Source of the DNA: Oleispira antarctica RB-8
GTDB lineage: Bacteria; Pseudomonadota; Gammaproteobacteria; Pseudomonadales; Oceanobacteraceae
NCBI GenBank assembly: GCA_000967895.1
Contig: FO203512.1
Coordinates: forward strand, 1,003,582 to 1,067,581
Length of the DNA stretch: 64,000 nucleotides
Direction of reading: 5' to 3'
A program made the translations under genes and the position numbers. This document shows, piece by piece, positions 56,304 through 64,000 of this stretch (positions are counted from its first letter, which is position 1; each line of letters opens with the position of its first letter). Below the pieces are notes generated by a model. That model worked only from the letters and a program-made list of their open reading frames with translations. It ran no database searches and was not told where the DNA came from.

Positions 56304-56999
56304 ATGTATGATGTAGCCAAAATTCAAAACTACCGACATGCTGTTAATAAAATTGATGTTCCTACAGACTGGATGGTGCAATTAAGCAACGTGCTGGAGT
56401 CGCGTCAGAATGATGATCACACGATTCAGAAATTATTAAAATTAATGGTCAGTATGACGACCATTGATAATATCAGTATTGCTATTCCAGATGCGTCAAA
56501 CCGCTTTCAAGCGAAGCATTGCTCTCGCCAAGTAGAGAATGGTATTTACAGCTTTGCTGTTCAGCATTCTCTATGTCGTGTATTTGAGTCAGGCTCTGTA
56601 TTGGTTATTCGTGAAGGGTCAGAACGACCAGAGGCGTTTAATCGTGACGCATTATCGCCAATGGATTTCAGTCATCGTGATCATTGTTTGTTAGTCCCTT
56701 TACGCCTACGTCAAACGACTCTTGCGGTTTTAGTATTAGACTTGCGCAATGTAATCGCGGGCGGTCTGCCTTTGCAGGAGTTGTGGTTTGTCTGTGCTCA
56801 GCTAGCGCATACGATGGCGACTCAAGTTGTTCCTAACTTTCAAACCTTATATTCACGGCCTTATCAGCGTGTTAATGAAAATGAGTTGGGTGAAATACAG
56901 AAAACGGTTGAGAAATGCGGCGGCAATAAAACAATGGCGGCTAAAATTCTCGGTTTAACACCTCGTCAATTACGTTATCGCTTATCAAAGCTGTCTTAA
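56304..56999 (+). CDS. Regulator with GAF-like domain and Fis-type HTH
   Basis: 231 residues. Residues about 35-185 look like a GAF sensor (ISIAIPDASNRF, FAVQHSLCRVFESGSVLVI, CLLVPLRLRQTTLAVLVL). The end is a Fis/HTH_8 motif (GEIQKTVEKCGGNKTMAAKILGL-type, then TPRQLRYRLSKL), the DNA-binding part of NtrC-family activators. The AAA+ sigma-54 domain is absent, so it cannot remodel sigma-54 polymerase itself. A GGGAGGTGAG site precedes the ATG. Confidence 0.82.
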   Translation: MYDVAKIQNYRHAVNKIDVPTDWMVQLSNVLESRQNDDHTIQKLLKLMVSMTTIDNISIAIPDASNRFQAKHCSRQVENGIYSFAVQHSLCRVFESGSVLVIREGSERPEAFNRDALSPMDFSHRDHCLLVPLRLRQTTLAVLVLDLRNVIAGGLPLQELWFVCAQLAHTMATQVVPNFQTLYSRPYQRVNENELGEIQKTVEKCGGNKTMAAKILGLTPRQLRYRLSKLS

Positions 57000-57033
57000 A
57001 TAAATATTGATAATTAGATATTGTACCTCCTTT

Positions 57034-57065
57034 AAAAGCCTAGGTTTTCATCTAGGCTTTTGCAT
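57034..57065 (+). terminator. Intrinsic terminator after the GAF/HTH gene
   Basis: AAAAGCCTAG (57034-57043) and CTAGGCTTTT (57052-57061) pair perfectly across an 8-base loop, the 3' arm ending in the T run. Confidence 0.82.
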
Positions 57066-57189
57066 TATTCTACCTATAATCTCCGTGGCTCACGCTGATA
57101 GACTGCTACTCTTAATTTAGTTCATGTAATCTACGCTATTCAATCTATGTTCTCAATTTAGCTCAGAAGTATTCAGATGGAGCATTACC

Positions 57190-59427
57190 ATGGAATGGTT
57201 TCGAATTCCGCAACAAAGAGTATCGGCCTACATTGGTATTGTACTATCGGCTTATTTGATTTTTTTGGGTTTAAGTATAAATACTAATGAAAATCATTGG
57301 TTAAATCGGCTTGATTTTCTTTTTTATGATACACGCTTTAATGCCTCGCTTTCGTTAGCAGAGAAGATAGAAAAAACAGAAAAAAAAGAAACAGCAGAAC
57401 ATAAAATTATTATCTTAGATATTGACGAGAAATCGTTGGCAGATGAAGGTCGCTGGCCATGGAGTCGTCATAAATTGGCTGAGTTGATAACCAGACTTAA
57501 AGAATACGGGGCTATTGTAGTCGCTTTTGATGTGGTCTTTTCTGAGCCAGAGCGAAACCCCGTCGCTGACGTAAAACAGCACCTTAGTAATAATAAAATT
57601 GATTGGAAGGCTCCCAAAGATTGGCTGGAAATAGCCGATGGAGATAAGAATTTTTCCCGCCATATTAGTGATATGGATGTTGTTTTGGGTTATTTCTTTC
57701 AAGATCAGATTGATATTCAGGTTGGACAATTACCAGCTCCGAGTTATCAGTTAACCGCAGAACAAAAGAGTCGACTAGTCTCTATTACTAAGTCAGGTTA
57801 TGCAGCTAATTTGGCATTACTGCAGCAAGCGGCATCGGGTGCTGGATTTGTTTCAAATTTTACCGATGCCGATGGCATTATACGCCGCTCCCCTTTAGTT
57901 ATCCGACATGGCGATGCGCTATACCCATCATTGTCCTTAGCGACAGTGATGAGTTATTTATTTGTGGAAAAAATAGACATTGAAACCTTACCGTTGGGCA
58001 ATGTTGAAGTTATGACGTCTATCATCGCGGGTGGTCAAAAGGCTCGCACAGATGTTAATGGGCAGGTAATTATACCGTTTAGGGGCAAACAGCATAGTTT
58101 TCCATATATTTCTGTTACGGATGTTTTACAAAAAAAAATTGATTCAAATACTCTAGAGGGCGCGATTGTTTTGGTCGGCACTTCTGCTATTGGCCTAGCA
58201 GATTTACGGGCTACTCCCGTCGGAACTCAGTATCCAGGTGTCGAAGTTCATGCCAATATTATTCAGTCTTTATTATCCGGTGAGTTTCCTTATCGACCAG
58301 AGTGGGAGGCGGGTTTAACACTGTCTGTTTTGGTGTTCTTGGGGGCATTATTATCACTTTTGTTACCAAAGCTAGGCCCCATTTCTTCTGTTGCATTGAG
58401 CTCATTAACACTGACTATTATTGTAAGTGGTAACTTTTACTTATGGCACGTTTATCGGCTAGATTTACCCATTGCGAGCACGATACTGCTGATTTTAATG
58501 CTTACCTTATTAAACTTAGCGTATGGATATTTTCGTGAAAATGCGAGTCGTCGATTATTAAAAGGCATGTTCAATCAGTATGTTCCTCAGGCGCATATTG
58601 AACGCATGTTAGCGGATCCTGAGGCTTATCAATTTACCGGAGACAGCAAAGAATTAACGGTTTTATTTGCGGATATTAGAAATTTTACGACCATTTCTGA
58701 GCATTTATCCGCTGCGGATTTAAAGTCTATGTTGAATCAATATTTTACCCCGATTACTAAAATTATTTTTGATCATGAGGGGACCATCGATAAATATGTT
58801 GGGGATATGGTAATGGCATTTTGGGGAGCACCGATTGAAGATGGTCAGCACGCTCATCATGCTATTTTAGCCGCGTTAGAGATGCAGCGAATAACTGAAG
58901 TAATTAGTACTGAATTTATGGCTAGGGGGTTGCCAGAGATCAAAATTGGCGTGGGTTTAAACAGCGGAACTATGAACGTTGGAGATATGGGATCGTCTTA
59001 TCGCCGAGCTTATACTGTATTGGGCGATGCCGTTAATTTAGGTTCGAGGTTGGAAAGTATTACTAAGTTTTATGGCGCAGGTATTTTAGTCGGTGAACGC
59101 ACCGCAGAGCTATGCCCTGATATTGTTTTTGCATTTGTTGATCGTATTCAGGTAAAAGGAAAGGATGAGCCGATAGCCGTTTATCAACCTTTGGGTATTG
59201 AGTCCGACGTTACTGCTGAGCAGAAAGATGAGATTGCCCGCTTCTCGTTAGCGTATGCTGATTATCTTCAGCAAGACTGGGAGCAGGCGGTGAGCAAGCT
59301 GATTGAATTAAAGAAGGATTTTCCGGAAATAAAACTTTATCAAGTTTACCTCGATCGAATTCAAGACTTGCGTGAGCAGACGCTCACGCAAGATTGGGAT
59401 GGGGTGTTTAGGCATACCAGTAAATAA
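57190..59427 (+). CDS. CHASE2-domain adenylate cyclase (class III)
   Basis: 745 residues: N-terminal membrane helix, extracytoplasmic CHASE2 sensor (about 40-345), three closely spaced membrane helices (about 375-450) and a cytoplasmic class III cyclase domain. Metal Asp residues are Asp495 (LFADIRNF) and Asp539 (GDMVMAF); Lys535 and the GDAVNLGSRLE segment predict ATP as substrate. It should make cAMP. A cyclic-nucleotide-binding protein lies 3.3 kb downstream and a FecR protein is convergent, a grouping also seen with CHASE2 cyclases elsewhere. Confidence 0.93.
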   Translation: MEWFRIPQQRVSAYIGIVLSAYLIFLGLSINTNENHWLNRLDFLFYDTRFNASLSLAEKIEKTEKKETAEHKIIILDIDEKSLADEGRWPWSRHKLAELITRLKEYGAIVVAFDVVFSEPERNPVADVKQHLSNNKIDWKAPKDWLEIADGDKNFSRHISDMDVVLGYFFQDQIDIQVGQLPAPSYQLTAEQKSRLVSITKSGYAANLALLQQAASGAGFVSNFTDADGIIRRSPLVIRHGDALYPSLSLATVMSYLFVEKIDIETLPLGNVEVMTSIIAGGQKARTDVNGQVIIPFRGKQHSFPYISVTDVLQKKIDSNTLEGAIVLVGTSAIGLADLRATPVGTQYPGVEVHANIIQSLLSGEFPYRPEWEAGLTLSVLVFLGALLSLLLPKLGPISSVALSSLTLTIIVSGNFYLWHVYRLDLPIASTILLILMLTLLNLAYGYFRENASRRLLKGMFNQYVPQAHIERMLADPEAYQFTGDSKELTVLFADIRNFTTISEHLSAADLKSMLNQYFTPITKIIFDHEGTIDKYVGDMVMAFWGAPIEDGQHAHHAILAALEMQRITEVISTEFMARGLPEIKIGVGLNSGTMNVGDMGSSYRRAYTVLGDAVNLGSRLESITKFYGAGILVGERTAELCPDIVFAFVDRIQVKGKDEPIAVYQPLGIESDVTAEQKDEIARFSLAYADYLQQDWEQAVSKLIELKKDFPEIKLYQVYLDRIQDLREQTLTQDWDGVFRHTSK
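59367..59392. repeat. Perfect 10-bp hairpin in the last codons of the cyclase gene
   Basis: CTTGCGTGAG (59367-59376) and CTCACGCAAG (59383-59392) with a 6-base loop, inside coding sequence for DLREQTLTQDW, 35 bases before the stop. It is GC-rich and stable. No T run follows in either direction. Confidence 0.75.
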
Positions 59428-59454
59428 TCAAGTACAGGTATGTGGCCGTTCATG

Positions 59455-61188
59455 TTACTGCCCTGTTTGCAGTATGATGACCCCTGCGGCATTATTTACG
59501 CCATCAGTCGTTGAAAGTTCAAAGCCTCCTGCAAAGGTAGTGATGTCAGAACTACCTGTACTAGGCGCTAATAATAGACCGTTTAACGTTCCGCTTGCCG
59601 TGGCTGAAGTATCGGTTGGCAGGGTTATAAAACTCCCTGTTAGATTTTCAATTGAAATGCCTGCGCCATTAATTTCCCCAGTAGTAGAGTGCATGTTCCA
59701 ACGATGTTCAGACCCTATATCGACATTGAGAGAAACGTTACTAATCGAATAATTTCCTGAGCTCGAAGTGAGATTAAACTGGGCGTCTATATGGGTTACA
59801 TTGCCGACATTACTGCTGGCGATGTAATCCGTGTGACCTGTGCTTAAGTCCATAACACTGGTAGAAAAATTCATCGTGCCCTCTATGATGCCAGCGCTTA
59901 GCTCAGTTGAGGATGCAGGCTGAGCCGCCATATAAAATAAGTCTTGCTCTAATGGTGTGAAGTATTGGTTATTATTAAACTCGGTATAACGCTGAATAGG
60001 ATTCTCACTGTCGCCTTGCCAAATGCCCCAACTCACTTGATCGCTCCAGGGTTGTTTATCACTAAAGTCAGCTTCAGTGGCATTACCTCGACGTATCGTT
60101 TCGTATGATTTCTCTCCGTCTTCTGCAATATTAGGCGTGAGAAAGAAAGTTTCTCCTGTGCCATCGGTATTTAATGCAATGGTGAGATTTTGGTTGTTGC
60201 TACCCAGCAGAATGGCTAATGTATTTTCGGTGAGGAGTTGGTCCATTTCTGCACTCGTTAGACGTAAGTCTGGACTGGTGCTAGGTGTTTCATTATCTGG
60301 ATCGTTGGGATCTGGAGTTGTTGAGTCCGTATTTGTGTCTGTTCTAGTGAAATTATTACTTTCTGCAATGCTCTTATCGGGTCGACCTTCTTTTTCGAAC
60401 GGACTTGGAATACTGCCATTCGTGGTAAAGAATGACTCTAGTTGTGATGGCTCATTCGTTGCTACAGCGTCATTATCACCGCTACTAAATCCTTGTGTTA
60501 CTCCACCATTTCCATCTTCAGTTGTTGAATCTGTTTGGGTCTGAGGCGTTGGCGGCGTAAAGGCTTGCGGTGGGGTTAATAGCCCTGTAAATGCACCACT
60601 AGACGAGATTTCTCCAAAATCAAAATCTGAGTTTAAACCTAAATCAAACTGACCTTGCGCAGTATCTAAAGCAATACCTCCCTTCCAAACCCTCGCTAAG
60701 ATTTTATCAACAGCGAGTTGTACATCATAAAGCGTCCCTCGAATACCGATACTCGCGACAGGGGTCTCAACCTTGTAGGCGGCTTTATTACCTTTGCCTA
60801 TTTGCCCGGTTAATGTTCTGAAGCCACCCGTGACTAACTCCATTAAAACTTGGTTATCTTCTTCGTTTTCTGTGGAGTAAACATAGGCTTTAATATTCAA
60901 TTCTGAGTCGGCTTTTAAAGCCAATAGGGCATTATCAATAAAGCGAATTTGAACCTTACTGTCTTTGCCTGTTTTAATGATTTCATGGTTATAAATAGAA
61001 TCACGGCGTTTAAGTTGGCGCATAACGCCTTCTTCATTGATCGCTTGTACATCACCACGGGCCATAATAATACGTCCGGCAAGGTCTGCGGCAAGCGTTG
61101 AGTGGGAGAACAGAAAACTGCTGCAGATTAAGCTGAATAAGCACAGCGGCAGAAAGCGTTTGAATGAGTATGCTTGAAATTTTTGCAT
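59455..61188 (-). CDS. FecR-domain secreted protein with C-terminal beta-rich domain
   Basis: 577 residues. Signal peptide about 1-33 (HSTLAADL). FecR domain about 35-165 (GDVQAINEEGVMRQLKRRDSIY region, then VKVETPVASIGIRGTLYDV-like end: YKVETPVASIGIRGT). A Pro/Thr/Asn-rich linker covers about 200-300. The last ~250 residues are beta-rich, with GTMNFSTSVMDL, SGTLNGLLLAP and FAGGFELSTTDG, patterns like those of TbpB-type lipoprotein barrels. AAGGAG precedes ATG 61188. It lies 13 bases downstream of the Slam-like gene, a probable operon. Unlike classical FecR it has no sigma factor or TonB receptor nearby. Confidence 0.82.
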   Translation of the reverse strand: MQKFQAYSFKRFLPLCLFSLICSSFLFSHSTLAADLAGRIIMARGDVQAINEEGVMRQLKRRDSIYNHEIIKTGKDSKVQIRFIDNALLALKADSELNIKAYVYSTENEEDNQVLMELVTGGFRTLTGQIGKGNKAAYKVETPVASIGIRGTLYDVQLAVDKILARVWKGGIALDTAQGQFDLGLNSDFDFGEISSSGAFTGLLTPPQAFTPPTPQTQTDSTTEDGNGGVTQGFSSGDNDAVATNEPSQLESFFTTNGSIPSPFEKEGRPDKSIAESNNFTRTDTNTDSTTPDPNDPDNETPSTSPDLRLTSAEMDQLLTENTLAILLGSNNQNLTIALNTDGTGETFFLTPNIAEDGEKSYETIRRGNATEADFSDKQPWSDQVSWGIWQGDSENPIQRYTEFNNNQYFTPLEQDLFYMAAQPASSTELSAGIIEGTMNFSTSVMDLSTGHTDYIASSNVGNVTHIDAQFNLTSSSGNYSISNVSLNVDIGSEHRWNMHSTTGEINGAGISIENLTGSFITLPTDTSATASGTLNGLLLAPSTGSSDITTFAGGFELSTTDGVNNAAGVIILQTGQ

Positions 61189-61201
61189 TGTAAGAGCTCC
61201 T

Positions 61202-62614
61202 TTATTTAAACGCTAAGGTTATGCCAGCTTCGATTAATGTACGCTGGTAGTCATACAGTTCGAGATTACTTTTATTTTTACTGTGATTAATGTGCAGTTT
61301 AATTGCAGTCGTTGGCTGGATGTTATAAACCCAGCCTGCCGTGAGTTGCATGATATCGTCTGTTCGTTTTTCTCCAGCAAAAAATAGATCATCATCGGCA
61401 AATGCAGATGAATAGGTATTGTTGCGGAAACTGGCTAGTGCATATATTTGTTGATTGTCAGTGAACCTTTTCTGAGCCTGATAACCAAGGCTATAGTAGG
61501 CACTTCCTTGAAAATCATTCTTGCTATCTTTTGCAATATTACTGCCTAAACTAAGCTGTAAATCTTGTATGAAGCCAGCCTCATGCTGTCGCTGAACACC
61601 GAGCTTACCTTGCCATTGATTGAAATCTAGCGCGTCATTTTGACTGTTATTTTGTTGTCCTGCCTGCAACTCTGAATGAGCTTTCCAAGATGGAGCGAAA
61701 TACCACTGCCAGCGAATGTTTGCGAGCAGTTGGTTCTGTAAGGTTTCACCTGCTAACCAATACTGACGAGCCAGTCCGCCAAAACGAACACTGTGATTGC
61801 TGCGTAACAGGGTATAGCCGCCGTTGAATGAAAGGTTGGTCAGATCGTAGTTATTATTAATAAAATTATTTTTTTTCGAAGTGGATGCACTTGCGTCTAG
61901 ACTTGAGCGTTTTGATAGCGGCTTTCTGTAATATCCAAATGCTTGCAGCTGATAATAGTTACTGGCTTGTGATTTTTGTTCATCATCTAATCGCAGCGTA
62001 CCGGTTAAAGTGGGTACGTTATTAGTATCGTAAAAAGTAGCATTAATTGCGTCAATATCAGCAGCTGCATTAATATTGGAATCGTGCCCTAAAACAATAC
62101 CGACGACGGCTCTTAATGATTGACTGACTTGCTGTTTCTGTTCGGCGATACGATTTAAAAAACGATCGATTTGATTCTGAACTTCTTCTGGAGGATAGTT
62201 CTTGGCAACGGTATTAAATTCACGCTCTGCTGCGGGTAGGTTGTTTAAGAAAAAATAACAGCGGGCCAGCTCTAAGCGAAAACGGAGATTGTTGGGGTAG
62301 GCTTCTAGTAGGCGCTCAAAAGGAAATATCGCTTGATTGTAATGCTCTGTTTGCGCTGCCGCCAATGCGAAGTTGAAATCAAATTGTTCATCACCTTCCC
62401 AGTTAGAATACATACTGAGACCTAATTGATAAGCGAGCGCAAACTGAGCGTTTTCGATAAGCTCAGTGAGTTGAGCAGGTTGCGGATCATTTTCTACATC
62501 ACTCAAGCTTGTTTCAATAGCGCCTGCATGATTCGAGTCGTTTGCATCAGCGGCATAAATTGGGGCGCTTAGTAAGCTGAAAGTTAGTAATGAGGCGAAA
62601 AAGGGTCCATTCAC
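61202..62614 (-). CDS. TPR plus outer-membrane beta-barrel protein, Slam (DUF560)-like
   Basis: 470 residues: signal peptide (about 1-21, APIYAAD), TPR-like helices (about 50-165, with LRFRLELARCYFFLNNLPAAEREF), then a barrel starting at VVGIVLGHDSNINAAAD and ending ITLAFK. The order matches surface lipoprotein assembly modulator (Slam) proteins, although the match is by pattern only. Slams move surface lipoproteins across the outer membrane. The start codon appears to be GTG. First gene of a pair with the FecR protein. Confidence 0.75.
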   Translation of the reverse strand: MNGPFFASLLTFSLLSAPIYAADANDSNHAGAIETSLSDVENDPQPAQLTELIENAQFALAYQLGLSMYSNWEGDEQFDFNFALAAAQTEHYNQAIFPFERLLEAYPNNLRFRLELARCYFFLNNLPAAEREFNTVAKNYPPEEVQNQIDRFLNRIAEQKQQVSQSLRAVVGIVLGHDSNINAAADIDAINATFYDTNNVPTLTGTLRLDDEQKSQASNYYQLQAFGYYRKPLSKRSSLDASASTSKKNNFINNNYDLTNLSFNGGYTLLRSNHSVRFGGLARQYWLAGETLQNQLLANIRWQWYFAPSWKAHSELQAGQQNNSQNDALDFNQWQGKLGVQRQHEAGFIQDLQLSLGSNIAKDSKNDFQGSAYYSLGYQAQKRFTDNQQIYALASFRNNTYSSAFADDDLFFAGEKRTDDIMQLTAGWVYNIQPTTAIKLHINHSKNKSNLELYDYQRTLIEAGITLAFK

Positions 62615-62740
62615 AATATGATCCTATCAGGCTAGGCAAAATTATTTGAAAATACTGCTCTAAGTATGGCTTAAAAAACTATCCTTATTAATACAAGGTG
62701 CACAGACTAGGTCAATCTTGCACGTAAGTCAGGATAAAGT

Positions 62741-63178
62741 ATGAAAAAAACAACGGGGTTAAGCCATGCTCATATTCAAATGGTCCTACAGAAAATACCT
62801 TTCTTTAGAGGGTTTATGCCGGATGAGCGAGAACGACTAGCCACAGAGCAGGACAGTTTTGTGGTTGCTCAGCCGAAAGAGTTGATTGTTTTAAAAGGTT
62901 CTATGGAACGATCTTTTTATATCTTATTGTCTGGTGTCGTCGAGGTGATCGATAGAGAAGGCCGCAAACCTATTTTTGAATTAATACCAGGTGATTTTTT
63001 TGGCGAAATTAGCTTTCTTTCTGAAACTCCTAGAACAGCAAGTGTTCGGGCGCAAGATGTCTGTATCTTAATGAGAATTGATCAGCAGTTAATGAGCCGA
63101 TTACGATCAGAAATGCGTGAAAAAATAAAAGATCAGCTGATTGATAAGTTGGTAAAAAGAATTTTATCACAAGGTTAA
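62741..63178 (+). CDS. Single-domain cyclic-nucleotide-binding protein
   Basis: 145 residues, one cNMP-binding barrel (about 18-130) with an intact phosphate-binding cassette: FGEISFLSETPRTASV, holding Glu89, Arg98 and Thr99. There is no DNA-binding domain, so it must signal by protein contact. The intact cassette and the adenylate cyclase 3.3 kb upstream suggest that it reads cAMP. AGGA lies 7 bases before the ATG. Confidence 0.9.
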   Translation: MKKTTGLSHAHIQMVLQKIPFFRGFMPDERERLATEQDSFVVAQPKELIVLKGSMERSFYILLSGVVEVIDREGRKPIFELIPGDFFGEISFLSETPRTASVRAQDVCILMRIDQQLMSRLRSEMREKIKDQLIDKLVKRILSQG

Positions 63179-63222
63179 TTCCGATTCTAAGTACGGCAAA
63201 GTGAATTGAAATAGGTTGATTT

Positions 63223-63236
63223 TTGATCTAGATCAA
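63223..63236 (+). promoter_or_regulatory. FNR/ANR box 1
   Basis: TTGATCTAGATCAA is a perfect match to TTGAT-N4-ATCAA and a perfect 14-base palindrome. It lies 45 bases after the cNMP-binding gene and 180 before the next ATG. Confidence 0.85.
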
Positions 63237-63272
63237 CTTTCATATTTGATTTGTCAATATGGCATTAGAACG

Positions 63273-63286
63273 TTGATCCAGATCAA
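63273..63286 (+). promoter_or_regulatory. FNR/ANR box 2
   Basis: TTGATCCAGATCAA also has both perfect half-sites. Its centre is 50 bases downstream of box 1. A TAATGT that could serve as a -10 element lies near 63313, which would put this box close to -41.5 and box 1 near -91.5. Confidence 0.85.
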
Positions 63287-63416
63287 AAAAAATCCCCACC
63301 TACTTGTTAATCTAATGTTATCAAATCATTTAGCAATAGCCTTATAAGTAATCGCGAATAGGTTGTTGTGATATGTGAAAGCTGAATATTAGAATTGGAT
63401 AAGAGAGGTACACGTT

Positions 63417-63557
63417 ATGTATATGGATGAAGTTGTTTTTGCTGGTTTATTAATTGTATTCCTAACATGCGCATTTTTTGGTGGCTTTTACGCAATGATT
63501 AGACGAGACATTGCGAAGAAAGGAACTGGTGCTCCAGACTCTAAGCCTACTCTTTAA
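63417..63557 (+). CDS. 46-residue single-pass membrane protein under likely FNR control
   Basis: ATG 63417 preceded by GAGAGG, 46 codons, TAA 63555-63557. One membrane helix (VVFAGLLIVFLTCAFFGGFY) is followed by a basic stretch (MIRRDIAKK) and a polar tail. It is the first open frame after the two FNR/ANR boxes. Size and topology are like small subunits or maturation factors of respiratory complexes, but I do not recognise the family. Confidence 0.7.
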   Translation: MYMDEVVFAGLLIVFLTCAFFGGFYAMIRRDIAKKGTGAPDSKPTL

Positions 63558-63682
63558 TTTACCTATTTCTGTGCTGAGTACCTTGCTCGGGCCTCAAAAT
63601 ATTTTGATGGCCTTTTTTTTCGTTTTAAATTCTTATAAAGTCTTCATAATAGCGGCATACTTCTTTGAGTCTTTCTTTTCTC

Positions 63683-64000
63683 ATGCGGCCTATTATCTCC
63701 TTCCTGTTTCTACTTTTAAATCTGTCTTGCACTGCCATTGCTGATTCTTTGCTTAAAAAACACTGGTATCAGCAAGGTGATCGCTGGTTAAACGATAAAG
63801 TTCAATTCCTTGAAGCATCGATTAAAACTCAATCCGATACTCCCGACAACGCGGCTGCAAAAAATATTATTCTCTTTATTGGTGATGGTATGAGCATTAC
63901 TACATTAACCGCTGCTAGAATTTGGCAAGGTCAGCAGCAAGGGTTGTTGGGGGAAGAGCACTTTCTACACTTTGAGACATTTCCTTATACAGCATTGATA
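63683..64000 (+). CDS. Alkaline phosphatase family protein (3' end outside window)
   Basis: First 106 codons of a gene that runs off the window. Signal peptide about 1-20 (SFLFLLLNLSCTAIAD), then NIILFIGDGMSITTLTAAR, the metal-binding entry motif of PhoA-type alkaline phosphatases, and HFETFPYTALI. The catalytic Ser is beyond the edge. Periplasmic phosphate release from organic phosphate is the expected role. No PhoB box was identified. Confidence 0.88.
   Translation, partial: MRPIISFLFLLLNLSCTAIADSLLKKHWYQQGDRWLNDKVQFLEASIKTQSDTPDNAAAKNIILFIGDGMSITTLTAARIWQGQQQGLLGEEHFLHFETFPYTALI

Noticed and set aside
63511-63744. 77-residue hydrophobic frame between the small membrane protein and the phosphatase
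   Set aside because: It overlaps the ends of two better supported genes in another frame and has no ribosome site.

Overview
The window looks like a chromosomal segment of a marine, aerobic gammaproteobacterium of the Oceanospirillales kind (Oleispira, Bermanella and Thalassolituus are the comparisons that come to mind). This is an inference from gene content and protein character: LeuA2, a minCDE block, an aa3-type oxidase operon in the Pseudomonas-like order, FadL, DUF2788, a putative solute-binding protein of the Marinobacter/Alcanivorax type, and AT-leaning DNA. No rRNA, tRNA, CRISPR array, integrase, transposase or phage gene was seen. The first and last genes are cut by the window edges.

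Layout. 0-8 kb: the tail of an unidentified gene, a MASE1 hybrid histidine kinase, leuA, and a GMC oxidoreductase with a membrane fatty-acid desaturase. 8.3-12.7 kb: a tightly overlapped minus-strand operon encoding a secreted cupredoxin-like protein, a GGDEF/EAL protein, a DUF3034 outer-membrane-type protein and a lipoprotein truncated haemoglobin that carries an in-frame 15-bp minisatellite. 12.9-20.4 kb: Lrp regulator plus BASS transporter, LysR, a sterol-desaturase-family hydroxylase followed by a broken lysoplasmalogenase (YhhN) remnant, a SUKH-like protein, a SEC-C protein, an RsuA-like pseudouridine synthase, an outer-membrane protein and RsmE. 20.5-28.2 kb: the cytochrome c oxidase cluster (ctaC-ctaD-ctaG-ctaE, then SURF1, a small anchored protein, ctaA, ctaB), with an antisense DUF2909 gene inside it. 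28.4-33.5 kb: NTF2-like protein, SufE, DapC, a 7TM diguanylate cyclase, a group-2 truncated globin and a parvulin.

33.5-40 kb: HopJ-minC-minD-minE-pqiA-like block, a DksA-like zinc-finger protein, the glutathione-dependent formaldehyde pair frmA-fghA, and dinB with a candidate LexA box. 40-49.5 kb: AraC regulator, several unrecognised envelope proteins, FadL divergent from a TetR regulator, and an FAD oxidase/solute-binding pair. 49.7-57 kb: DUF2788, then a block that looks GC-richer by eye (coiled-coil stress protein, AcnA, Crp-type regulator, a membrane-anchored unknown) flanked by a 17-bp direct repeat copied from the 3' end of the DUF2788 gene, followed by DUF4404, CBS and GAF/Fis-HTH regulators. 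57-63.2 kb: a cAMP-centred group with a CHASE2 adenylate cyclase, a FecR-domain protein with a long C-terminal beta-rich part, a Slam-like TPR/beta-barrel protein and a cyclic-nucleotide-binding protein. 63.2-64 kb: two excellent FNR/ANR boxes ahead of a 46-residue membrane protein, then the start of an alkaline phosphatase.

The most interesting candidates are the cupredoxin/c-di-GMP/DUF3034/globin operon with its minisatellite, the cyclase/FecR/Slam-like/cNMP group, the tandem FNR boxes, and the repeat-flanked acnA block. Coordinates of short sites were counted by hand and may be off by one or two bases.
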